From Streptomyces sp. BV286 (GTDB taxonomy: Bacteria; Actinomycetota; Actinomycetes; Streptomycetales; Streptomycetaceae): 64,000 bases of DNA. Each line of letters begins with the position of its first letter. Position 1 is the stretch's first letter. A program made the position numbers and the translations under genes. Below, piece after piece: positions 34,275 through 41,388 of the stretch. The notes under the pieces were generated by a model. It was given only the letters and a program-made list of their open reading frames with translations, searched no databases and was not told the origin of the DNA. The stretch covers positions 1 through 64,000 of the forward strand of contig NZ_JAHRIB010000172.1 in the NCBI RefSeq assembly GCF_019090165.1. Direction: 5' to 3'.

Positions 34275-36020
34275 TCACGCAGTGTGGTTCGCTGCTTCGA
34301 TGAATTGAATTATTTTAGCGAGCTGCTTCGACAGGTGAGATTTCTGGTCAGGGAGCTCACCCCAGCCGCTGCATACTGTCCGAGCGATCTTATTTTTGTC
34401 TGGATGGAATAGGTCGCCTGACGTTTTACGCAGTGCAAGTGGATTGGTCCATCGGTCTCCATTCCATGTGAACTTCGGGGCATTAGGGTGTACGTCAGCT
34501 ACTGCCGCCGCAAGAAGCTTAGAGGGCGCATAATTCTCGATCGTGTATCCCTCTGTGACCCAGGCGAATCCCGTGGTTAGGTCTCTCTCGAACTCGTCAA
34601 TCACTCTCTTCTTTGTCGGAGAAATTCTGGCTCTACCTGATGTTTTATCACTATCGATGATGATAGAGGTGTACCGATTCAAGCGGCGAAGCTCGATAAA
34701 GTCCGTCACCTCGTTATCGCTTACGGTGAGATGATTGAGAAGCCTCCCTCCGTAGAACATGATTGAGTAGTGCAGGCCTTCAATCAGGTCCGGATTGAGC
34801 TGTGAGATCCAATGTTGAAGGTAGATTCGATCGGATGGACCCTCGACCCAGATGATCGCATTTGTTTGCAAGATGTCTGATGGTCTATAGCCGAGGTCGA
34901 CACACACTTCCGAAAGCTCTGCCGGCGTAGTGGCTGGCGCCAACGTGCTTTGTTTTCCATCGTGAGTTACATGGACAATGTTTGACCTCTTATAGTCCAA
35001 CAGGTGGGCGGAGTGCGTAGCGATGACGTATTGGTTTGTGGTTTGACTGTACAGGTATCTGATTAGTTTCCTTTGATATTCAGGGTGCATGTGTACTTCC
35101 GGTTCTTCAATGCACACGACCGACCCCTGAAGGACTGTGGCTGCAACCGCCAGGATCACCACCTGGTGGATGCCGGTACCCAAGTGCTCTAGTGGCAGCA
35201 CCTTTCCATCATGATGGATGTTGAGTGTTTGGGCGCCGTACGGCACTTCGAGTCTCGCGTCGGCGTCCCCCAGAATGTTTCTTAGGAAGTCATTGACGGC
35301 TACGAAGCGAGCGGAGTCCGCTTTGTAAGAGACTGCCGGAGGATTCTGGAGTTGTTGGAGTTGATTTAGAAGGCCCGTACCGTCATAAGACTCCACGGCG
35401 TCCGCAGAGGTTATTTTCCTAAACGCTTCGATTGTCACGCAAGGCGGCAACTTCAACTTTTCCGCGGTCAAGATTTTTTGAAGGAGGTTTTTAGCGTTCT
35501 CGATAGTTGAGGTGACAGGGTCATTTTGATTGTACCCGCGCGTCAGGTCATTGCTGGCTTGCATTGACTGATTGTAGAGCTCGGGAGGAGCTATCGATGC
35601 GAGCTGCTTCGGGTCGAGTGATCGTTCCTCCGTGAAGCGAAACCAAGTATATTCACTGCCGTTCGGATGTAGTTCTGGGTTTTCAATTAGCTTGAGCAGG
35701 AAAGCGCCAGCCTGGGACTGATCGATCCTCTCTGGCAGCTGCGGGAAGGTCTTCCGAATCTCCTCCGGGGTTAGTCTGATTGGGATTGAGTACGTAAAGT
35801 AGTCATCTCTCTCCGCGTGTTCAGGAGTGTCAAGCTCGTCAAATGAGATACGTCCAGATCCCTTCAGCACTTTGGCTACGGATCGAAGGAAATTCGACTT
35901 TCCGGAATTATTTTGTCCGGCCAGGAGGTTGACCTCAGCGAACGGCCCTGCCTGTTGCACATGACGGCCGAAGCTGCGGTAGTTAGAAACTCCGAATCCA
36001 CGTAGAAGAACTCGACTCAT
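34275..36020 (-). CDS. OLD-family AAA ATPase with TOPRIM nuclease domain
   Basis: 581 residues from the ATG at 36020 (MSRVLLRGFGVSNYRSFGRH). The ABC/SMC-like ATPase has Walker A AGQNNSGKS at about 34-42, a signature-like LEHLGTGIHQ, Walker B VVCIEEPEVHMHP and a His switch ATHSAHLLD. A C-terminal TOPRIM domain follows with WVEGPSDRIYL (Glu), YGGRLL and IIIDSDKTS (DxD). The set matches overcoming-lysogenization-defect (OLD) nucleases. No UvrD-like partner is adjacent, so it is not a Gabija pair. Codon use is clearly lower in GC than the neighbours, which suggests recent acquisition as AICE cargo. Anti-phage function is plausible, not shown. Confidence 0.88.
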   Translation of the reverse strand: MSRVLLRGFGVSNYRSFGRHVQQAGPFAEVNLLAGQNNSGKSNFLRSVAKVLKGSGRISFDELDTPEHAERDDYFTYSIPIRLTPEEIRKTFPQLPERIDQSQAGAFLLKLIENPELHPNGSEYTWFRFTEERSLDPKQLASIAPPELYNQSMQASNDLTRGYNQNDPVTSTIENAKNLLQKILTAEKLKLPPCVTIEAFRKITSADAVESYDGTGLLNQLQQLQNPPAVSYKADSARFVAVNDFLRNILGDADARLEVPYGAQTLNIHHDGKVLPLEHLGTGIHQVVILAVAATVLQGSVVCIEEPEVHMHPEYQRKLIRYLYSQTTNQYVIATHSAHLLDYKRSNIVHVTHDGKQSTLAPATTPAELSEVCVDLGYRPSDILQTNAIIWVEGPSDRIYLQHWISQLNPDLIEGLHYSIMFYGGRLLNHLTVSDNEVTDFIELRRLNRYTSIIIDSDKTSGRARISPTKKRVIDEFERDLTTGFAWVTEGYTIENYAPSKLLAAAVADVHPNAPKFTWNGDRWTNPLALRKTSGDLFHPDKNKIARTVCSGWGELPDQKSHLSKQLAKIIQFIEAANHTA

Positions 36021-36155
36021 GGGTGTCAGCCTCCTGGGCGCGTTCGGTATCACCAATCCTGACAGGATCATTGTTGCGCTTCATGGCCCCGGGCACCCCG
36101 GGAACCCGTGGAGAGGGAGGTGACGAGCGCGCAGGAGGTTCAAGCCGTGCGAGAC

Positions 36156-36174
36156 GGGCCGTCTGTGGGCCGTC
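36156..36174 (+). repeat. 19-bp direct repeat shared by both element ends (possible integrase arm site)
   Basis: GGGCCGTCTGTGGGCCGTC here is identical to 21543-21561 at the left end. Both copies are inside the element and within about 150 bp of the att cores. Internally it is two GGGCCGTC units around TGT. At the left end it also encodes the integrase C-terminus. Confidence 0.5.
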
Positions 36175-36190
36175 GGAGGGTGGCCCACAG

Positions 36191-36208
36191 CGACCAACAA
36201 CGACCAAC
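36191..36208 (+). repeat. tandem CGACCAAC repeats near the right att
   Basis: Two copies of CGACCAAC (36191-36198, 36201-36208) on a 10-bp period, between the 19-bp repeat and att copy M. They are possible additional protein-binding sites for excision. No copy was seen at the left end. Confidence 0.35.
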
Positions 36209-36279
36209 GACGACTGTCCGACCGCAGGTCAGCGCTGCGCCGACGTCGATCGCGGGAGGTCGCTCCGGGCCGACGTCAC

Positions 36280-36366
36280 TTCCTGCGCAACAAGCGCCAG
36301 GAGTGGGAGGAGTACCGCAGCGAGGTGACGGCCTTCGAGCTGCGGAAGAACCTGCCTGTGCTGTAG
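36280..36366 (+). repeat. att copy M: second glnA2 3' end
   Basis: 28 codons plus stop of glnA2. The first 40 bp (from 36279) are identical to copy L. The remaining differences in the coding part (Ser, Thr and Pro codons) are all synonymous. It is the right end of the AICE and the left end of the second segment. A hairpin terminator follows, so this copy was probably once the working end of glnA2. Confidence 0.85.
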
Positions 36367-36403
36367 GTGCAGGCCATTGCAGTTTTCCCGCCAGAACGAC
36401 ACG

Positions 36404-36434
36404 TGGGGCCGACGGTTGCGAACCGTCGGCCCCA
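36404..36434 (+). terminator. terminator hairpin after glnA2 copy M
   Basis: Perfect 14-bp arms TGGGGCCGACGGTT (36404-36417) against 36421-36434, loop GCG. Ten inner bases of each arm match the hairpin after the real glnA2 (21494-21524), and the spacing from the stop is the same within a few bases. Confidence 0.8.
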
Positions 36435-36611
36435 TGGCGTCTGACCCGATCCGGGCCGTCGCCGGACGCGCCTCTGGTCCGACCGGCACCGCATCGCCGC
36501 CCGTGTCCAGCGGGCCTCAGCCAGGATTCCGTGAATCTCGTTGTGCCCACTCCCCATCTCGCTACGCTGCTCGCACGGCGTGACAGAGCGGTCACGGACG
36601 ACAGTGAGGAC

Positions 36612-37097
36612 ATGCGCGTGCTGAATGAGGTGTTGATGGCGCTGTCCGCGGCGGGTGGTACCGCTGTGGTACAGGCAGCGGGTACTGACGCGTGGGCGGG
36701 TTTTCGGGGCAGGGTCGCCAAGCTTTTCAGCCGGGGAGACGCGCAGCGTGAGGCCACCGAACTGGAACGGCTCGATCAGACAGCGGTCGCTGTCGTGGGG
36801 GCCGGCCCGGGAGAGACCGAGCGGGTAAGGATTCGTCAGGAGTCGTCCTGGCAGACGCGCTTCGAAAGCCTCCTGGAGGGCCTGAGCGCCGACGAACGCG
36901 ACCAGGTTGCCGCTGAACTGCGTGCCGTGCTCGACGAACACGCCGACGTGTTGGGGTCGGTGTCGGCCGGACCGGGTGGGCTGGCCGTCGGCGGGAACCT
37001 GGACATCCGCGCCGAGGACGGTTCGATCGCGGCAGGAGTGATCAACGGAGGTGCGGCGATCGGTTCCCCTCCGAAGCCGGATCCGGTTCAGGGCTGA
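36612..37097 (+). CDS. small STAND-partner-like protein
   Basis: 161 residues from the ATG at 36612. GTG starts at about 36531 and 36543 are alternatives. Helical N-terminus (NEVLMALSAAGGTAVVQ, then WAGFRGRVAKLFSRGD), central helices ending VAAELRAVLDEHADVLG, and a Gly-rich C-terminus with VSAGPGGLAVGGN. I recall similar proteins encoded directly before NB-ARC/TPR proteins in Streptomyces, with no assigned function. The next gene's N-terminal region carries a related motif (VSASDQSIAVGY), which suggests the two interact or share an effector-association domain. This is inference. Confidence 0.7.
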   Translation: MRVLNEVLMALSAAGGTAVVQAAGTDAWAGFRGRVAKLFSRGDAQREATELERLDQTAVAVVGAGPGETERVRIRQESSWQTRFESLLEGLSADERDQVAAELRAVLDEHADVLGSVSAGPGGLAVGGNLDIRAEDGSIAAGVINGGAAIGSPPKPDPVQG

Positions 37098-37189
37098 CCG
37101 GACCGGCTATAAGCGGCCCTCCTGCTTTTCGTCCAGGTACCGCACGGGAGAACGGTCTCGTCGTCAGCGCGAGCGACCAGAGCATCGCT

Positions 37190-39841
37190 GTGGGCTACGC
37201 CGCTCAGGTCGTTCAGTACGCAGCCGAACGGCAGCCTGTGGCATGGCCGTACCGGATGGGTGTCATCCCTGCGGAGGCGCACTGTTTCCAGCATCGCAGT
37301 GCCGTGGACCATCTCGACGCGGCAATGGCCGACGGTGGGACGGCGGTGCTGTGCCAGGTGCTGTCGGGTACCGGCGGTGTCGGCAAGACACAGCTCGCGG
37401 CTCGCTACGCGCGCCATCAGTGGAGCGCCGGCACGGTGGATCTGCTGGTCTGGGTCACTGCGGGCAACCGGGACGCGATCGTTTCCAGCTACGCGCATGC
37501 CGGCCGGAAGCTGGCCGGTGCGGATGGTGGAGATCCTGAACAGGCCGCCCAGGACTTCCTGATCTGGCTGGAGGTCACTGACCGCCGTTGGCTTGTCGTA
37601 CTGGATGACCTCGCTGACCCTGGTGATCTGCGGAGCCTGTGGCCCCCGGAGCACCCAACGGGGCGTGTGGTGGTAACCACACGACGTCAGGATGCCGCAC
37701 TGGCCCACGACCGGCGGCGGTTCATCACCGTCGGTCTGTTCACGCCGGAAGAGGCCACGGCCTACCTCGTTGCCAAGTTCGCCGAACGCGACATACGGGA
37801 CGACCCTGAGGAGATCCGGGGACTCGCCGCGGATCTGGGCTGTCTGCCGCTCGCCCTCGCGCAAGCCACCGCCTACATGGCTGACCGGCGTATGGGCTGC
37901 GGCGAGTATCGAAGGCGACTGGCCGACCGGCGGAGCGCGCTCTCGGAGATTCTTCCCGAGGACGGAGCGCTGCCGGACGAGCAGCGCTCGACCGTGGCCG
38001 CCACATGGTCGCTGTCGATCGAACTGGCCGATCAGCTCAAACCGGTCGGTCTGGCCCGTCCCATGCTCCGACTGGCCAGCATGCTCAACCCCAACGGCAT
38101 CCCCCTCCCTGTGCTGACCAGCCCCGCGGCCCTGGCCTGCCTGGGGCCAACCGCCCGCCTGCCCGAAACCGCCCGCGAAGCGATGCTGTGCCTGCAGCGG
38201 CTGAGCCTCGTCGACGTCGACCTCGTGGAAGGCAGTCTGCGAGTCCACAGTCTCATTCAGCGGGCCACCCGGGACGAGTCCGTGGCGGCCGGGGACGAGT
38301 TCGGCCGGATCACCGAGACGGCAGCGCAGGCACTGCTGGAGGCCTGGCCTGCCGTCGAGGCGGACATGGGCGGTGAGGTACTTCGAGCCAACACCGAGGC
38401 GCTGCACAGGAATTCGGGATCGATCCTCTGGTCGGCGGGCACCCATGACGTGTTGCTACGGGCGGGACGCAGCCTGGGCAGGGCTGGACAGTTGGCTTCG
38501 GCGATCGACTACTGGGAGAAGCTGCAGAACGTCGCCGAGGACTGCCTCGGCCCTGATCACCCCGACTCGCTCGCCATCCGCGGTCACCTGATCGGCTCGC
38601 GCTTTCGCACCGGGGACCGGATGGGGGCGATCACCGCGGCCACCCATCTGCTCGACGACTGGAAGCGGAGCCGAGGCCCCGACCACCTCGGCACGCTGAC
38701 CATCCGAAGCAACATCGCCGAGTGGCTCGGCCGGTCGGGAGATCTGGACGCGGCCATATCTGCCACCAGTTCACTACTCGCCGATCAGACGCAGGTGCTG
38801 GGCGCGGAGCACTCCGACACGTGGGCCACCCACCGCATGCTCATTCACTGGCATCTCAGTGCCAGCGATCCCGGATCCGCGATCGCCGAATTGCGGAAGC
38901 TGTACGCCATTCAGCTTCGGGCGCTGGGGCCCGAGCACTCCCAAGTTCTCTTCATCCGCCGCCGACTGGCCATGCACATGCTCGACACGGGAGAGAGTCC
39001 ATTGGCGGAGGTGGAGCTGAGAGAAGTTCTTGCCATCCTGAATCGCACACTGGGCCCGGAACATTCCGAGACCGTACGCACCAGCCGCGCGCTTACGCAC
39101 TGTGTACGACTGGTTGCGAAGCTGAAGCGCCAGCAGCAGGCCGAGGAATCTCGTGACGGTCCCCACAGCGCCGCTGCATCCGGCACTGCGAAGAGCGTAC
39201 CCAAGCAGGCGAAAGGGAAGCCGAAATCCCAGGCAGTCATTGCTTTGGAAGGTCATATCGCGGCCCGCAGAGTGAGAGCCGGAAACAATGGGGCATCCAT
39301 CAGCATTCTCCGCCGTCACCTCGCACTTCAGCGTGAGCAGGAGGACGGTCGAACGGACGCGGTGGCCGCACTGCGTTTGGCTCGCGATGACATCGAACGA
39401 AATCTCGGCCCGGATCACCGTGAAACGCTCGCGGTCCGGGGTGCCATCGCTGAATGGCTGAAGCGGGCCGGCCGCCTGACCGACGCGGCCTCCATGCTGG
39501 AGGTACTGCTCGACGACACCGAGCGGTTGTTTGGTCAGAAGGACCGTGCCACTGTGGCGACGCGCGCGCACCTCCGCAGTGTGCTCCAGCTCCGCGGGGG
39601 AGATGCCAGGTCATGGCACGGTCGTATTCACAGGACTACGTCCCCGCCGTCCGCCTCAAAGTCCGCCTATTTCCTGCGCTGGCGTGCGGCCGACGGCACT
39701 CCACAGTCGATGGGCCCTTTCGAGAGCGGCGATGTCGCGCGGCAGGCGGGCGTATATGCGAGAAACGGGGGTGGCACAGCGATACAAGTGGTCAAGCAGG
39801 AGGCCGATGACCGGTCCACCAAAGAAGACCCGCTTCCCTGA
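37190..39841 (+). CDS. STAND NTPase with C-terminal TPR repeats (possible conflict/defence protein)
   Basis: 883 residues from a GTG at 37190. The frame is open further upstream (ENGLVVSASDQSIAVGY) without a start codon between 37097 and 37190, so the true N-terminus is uncertain. The NB-ARC-type NTPase has Walker A GTGGVGKT at about 60-67, Walker B RWLVVLDDLAD, RxGR-like TGRVVVTTR and LGCLPLALAQA. From about 430 there are kinesin-light-chain-type TPRs (repeated LGPDH/LGPEH with TL..R) and then a distinct C-terminal domain (YFLRWRAADGTPQSMGPFE). STAND/TPR proteins often sense invaders. No effector domain is visible. Confidence 0.85.
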   Translation: MGYAAQVVQYAAERQPVAWPYRMGVIPAEAHCFQHRSAVDHLDAAMADGGTAVLCQVLSGTGGVGKTQLAARYARHQWSAGTVDLLVWVTAGNRDAIVSSYAHAGRKLAGADGGDPEQAAQDFLIWLEVTDRRWLVVLDDLADPGDLRSLWPPEHPTGRVVVTTRRQDAALAHDRRRFITVGLFTPEEATAYLVAKFAERDIRDDPEEIRGLAADLGCLPLALAQATAYMADRRMGCGEYRRRLADRRSALSEILPEDGALPDEQRSTVAATWSLSIELADQLKPVGLARPMLRLASMLNPNGIPLPVLTSPAALACLGPTARLPETAREAMLCLQRLSLVDVDLVEGSLRVHSLIQRATRDESVAAGDEFGRITETAAQALLEAWPAVEADMGGEVLRANTEALHRNSGSILWSAGTHDVLLRAGRSLGRAGQLASAIDYWEKLQNVAEDCLGPDHPDSLAIRGHLIGSRFRTGDRMGAITAATHLLDDWKRSRGPDHLGTLTIRSNIAEWLGRSGDLDAAISATSSLLADQTQVLGAEHSDTWATHRMLIHWHLSASDPGSAIAELRKLYAIQLRALGPEHSQVLFIRRRLAMHMLDTGESPLAEVELREVLAILNRTLGPEHSETVRTSRALTHCVRLVAKLKRQQQAEESRDGPHSAAASGTAKSVPKQAKGKPKSQAVIALEGHIAARRVRAGNNGASISILRRHLALQREQEDGRTDAVAALRLARDDIERNLGPDHRETLAVRGAIAEWLKRAGRLTDAASMLEVLLDDTERLFGQKDRATVATRAHLRSVLQLRGGDARSWHGRIHRTTSPPSASKSAYFLRWRAADGTPQSMGPFESGDVARQAGVYARNGGGTAIQVVKQEADDRSTKEDPLP

Positions 39842-39914
39842 CGCTCGGTTGTCCGCGCGCTCGATCCGAACCGCCGCCCGTCGGCGTCGGCGGACGACCG
39901 GATCGGTCACTGCT

Positions 39915-40047
39915 GGGCGCCCATCCGTTGCCGTCCGGTTCTTGAAGTATATGAACGTGGCGCCGTCGTCGAATGCGTACGACCTCGGCTCGGACACCTC
40001 AAGACCGCGTTCGGTCAGTTCGGCGTGGGCCGCCTTGATGCCGGTGG
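39915..40047 (-). pseudogene. fragment of a VOC/glyoxalase-like gene, cut at att copy R
   Basis: On the minus strand the frame reads ELTERGLEVSEPRSYAFDDG, closely matching ELTARGLEVSEPVQYAPQDG of the intact VOC gene at 40905. One base is missing before the EPDGNGWA-like segment. The N-terminal half of the gene is absent and the fragment stops exactly where the R repeat begins (40048). It is a non-functional relic of a second glnA2-VOC-type locus or of an earlier recombination. Confidence 0.75.
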
Positions 40048-40134
40048 TTCCTGCGCAACAAGCGCCAGGAGCGGGAGGAGTGCCGCAGCGAGGTGACGGC
40101 CTTCGAACTGCGGAAGAATCTGCCTGTGCCGTAG
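40048..40134 (+). repeat. attR: att copy R: third, decaying glnA2 3' end
   Basis: The first 24 bp are identical to copies L and M. Over the 28 codons there are five further differences from M, three of which change amino acids (Trp to Arg, Tyr to Cys, final Leu to Pro). Such changes fit loss of selection after displacement. No strong hairpin follows at the position seen after L and M. It is probably the original chromosomal end. Confidence 0.8.
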
Positions 40135-40171
40135 CGGCAGGTCGAGCGCCAAGAGAGCGGAGTCGTGAAGC

Positions 40172-40741
40172 ATGGGAGAATCAGCTCACTCTGAGACGCA
40201 AAAGACCGGCTGGGGCAGTGTGTTGTTCAGGTCGGGTGGCATGAAAGCCCCTTCTGATCCGCCTGTAGGCCAAGGGGGCCTCGCTGTTGTTTCCTACTAT
40301 GTTGAATCCTACGAGAAAGAGTATGCCAGGATACGAAATTTCTCTAAAATGAGAGTAAGCGGTGTGATTACTCTTGTTGCGACTCTTAATGCAGGGATCG
40401 CCGTCCTGGGAGTGGCCAGCGCGGCCTGGAAATATCCGTGGTTCGGTCTGGCGAGTACTGCCCTTGCTGGGGTTGTCGGAATTCTGGCAGCTCGGAATAA
40501 CCTGTTCCGTGATCAGGAGCTCTGGCAGCTCAGATCCATGATTCTGTCGAAACTTCAGCAGATCAAGAGAGAGATGAGGTACCGCATTGCGAGCGGTGAG
40601 GACGAGCAGCTCGTGGCATCTGAGATCATGAAGAAGCTCGACGAAATTCTGGATCAGGATCTGGCCGGCTGGTCCGGCGTGAGTCGTTCCGCGAGTGCGC
40701 CTGCTGAAAATACTTCACCAAGGTTGAACTCTACGAATTAG
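40172..40741 (+). CDS. SLATT-like two-helix membrane protein (orphan effector candidate)
   Basis: 189 residues (an ATG at 40241 is an alternative start). A cytoplasmic region with YYVESYEKEYARIRNFSKMR is followed by two adjacent membrane helices (VITLVATLNAGIAVLGVASA; GLASTALAGVVGILAA), then ARNNLFRDQELWQLRSMILSKL and a helical tail. The arrangement matches SLATT/DUF4231-type proteins, which act as pore-forming effectors in nucleotide-signal defence systems (family knowledge). No cyclase or SLOG gene is nearby. Codon use is less GC-rich than the surroundings, which points to transfer. It lies just outside att copy R. Confidence 0.65.
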   Translation: MGESAHSETQKTGWGSVLFRSGGMKAPSDPPVGQGGLAVVSYYVESYEKEYARIRNFSKMRVSGVITLVATLNAGIAVLGVASAAWKYPWFGLASTALAGVVGILAARNNLFRDQELWQLRSMILSKLQQIKREMRYRIASGEDEQLVASEIMKKLDEILDQDLAGWSGVSRSASAPAENTSPRLNSTN

Positions 40742-40904
40742 ATGCTGTCGACTGCGTAATGAGGCTGAGGTTTGGCGGCCCACCTGGGCAGAGACGGATT
40801 TCTGGCTCGCTGAGGATGTCACCCAACCCCGCGCCCTCTGCGAGGCGCGGGGCACCATTGGCGATTGCCGACGTTTCAGGGCCGGAGAGGCCCGGTTACG
40901 GCGT
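40742..40904. other. junction between foreign region and host genes
   Basis: 163 bp with no gene. It contains a GCGCCCTCTGCGAGGCGCGG-type imperfect hairpin (about 40839-40853) that may end the SLATT transcript. I found no fourth copy of the att repeat here. Confidence 0.35.
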
Positions 40905-41345
40905 CTACCGCGCCTGGTCCGACGAATCCTTCATCAGTTGGTGCAAGGGCTTCGTGGCGCGCTCGCGGAATTCCTGGATGGCCCAGCCGTTGCCGTCCGG
41001 GTCCGTGAAGTGCATGAACGTGCCGCCGTCCTGAGGGGCGTACTGGACGGGCTCGCTCACCTCCAGGCCCCGGGCCGTCAGCTCCTCGTACGCCGCCTTG
41101 GCGTCCGCCACGACCAGCTGCATGCCGTGGTACGTGCCCGGCTGGGGCGTACCCGTCGGGATCGGCACACCCTGGGCGAGCGCGATCGAACAGCCGGAGC
41201 CCGGGGGCGTCAGCTGTACCACGCGGGTACCCGGCATGACCTCCTGGTCGAGGTCGACGTGGAAGCCGACCTTGTCCTGGTAGAAGGCCTTGGACCGGTC
41301 GATGTCGGAGACCGGCAGCACCATCACTTCGAAGGCCATGTCCAT
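40905..41345 (-). CDS. VOC (glyoxalase/bleomycin-resistance fold) family protein
   Basis: 146 residues, with two beta-alpha-beta-beta-beta units: FEVMVLPVSDIDRSKAFYQD and YHGMQLVVADAKAAYEELTARG, ending FTDPDGNGWAIQEF with the usual metal-ligand positions. Family members are metalloenzymes (glyoxalase I, dioxygenases) or binding proteins. The substrate is not deducible. The start is the first ATG (41345), with MAFEV two codons later as an alternative. A diverged fragment of a sister gene abuts att copy R at 39915-40047. The PPOX gene is upstream on the same strand (43 bp). Confidence 0.88.
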   Translation of the reverse strand: MDMAFEVMVLPVSDIDRSKAFYQDKVGFHVDLDQEVMPGTRVVQLTPPGSGCSIALAQGVPIPTGTPQPGTYHGMQLVVADAKAAYEELTARGLEVSEPVQYAPQDGGTFMHFTDPDGNGWAIQEFRERATKPLHQLMKDSSDQAR

Positions 41346-41388
41346 GGACGACTCCTTTGTCGTACGCGATGAGTAGGTCGTACGTCAG

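Larger units (their letters stand above)
36021..36279. other. right end of the AICE, non-coding
   Basis: No credible gene. It holds the CCTGACAGG palindrome (about 36057-36065), the 19-bp sequence repeated from the int 3' end (36156-36174), two CGACCAAC repeats (36191 and 36201), and then att copy M. It probably includes the OLD promoter and integrase arm sites. Confidence 0.5.
21370..36303. mobile_element. actinomycete integrative and conjugative element (AICE) in glnA2
   Basis: A 14.9-kb segment bounded by direct repeats L (21370) and M (36280). It contains in order int, xis, an iteron array, helicase-type rep, prim-pol, small genes, traB, a candidate clt, transfer/spread genes, a GntR repressor, and cargo (flavoprotein, XRE regulator, OLD nuclease). 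The module order int-xis-rep-tra-regulator matches AICEs, which move as double-stranded DNA with a single FtsK-like TraB and no relaxase. No module looks broken, so the element may be functional. Confidence 0.85.
36280..40071. mobile_element. integrase-less att-bounded segment (CIME-like)
   Basis: 3.8 kb between att copies M and R. It carries a small coupled-type protein, a STAND/TPR protein and a VOC-gene fragment, but no integrase, excisionase, replication or transfer gene. It fits a cis-mobilisable element left after loss of core modules, stacked against the AICE (accretion). Mobilisation would rely on the AICE integrase acting on R. Confidence 0.65.

Noticed and set aside
34275-36020. Gabija system (GajA-like)
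   Set aside because: No UvrD-like GajB gene next to it. The neighbours are an XRE regulator and the att site.
36108-36611. Long N-terminal extension of the small STAND-partner gene across att copy M
   Set aside because: Would translate the att repeat and terminator hairpin in a non-glnA2 frame. The ATG at 36612 fits better.
39656-39997. 113-residue minus-strand protein before att copy R
   Set aside because: Partly a VOC pseudogene fragment with a frameshift and partly antisense to the STAND gene end. Not an intact gene.
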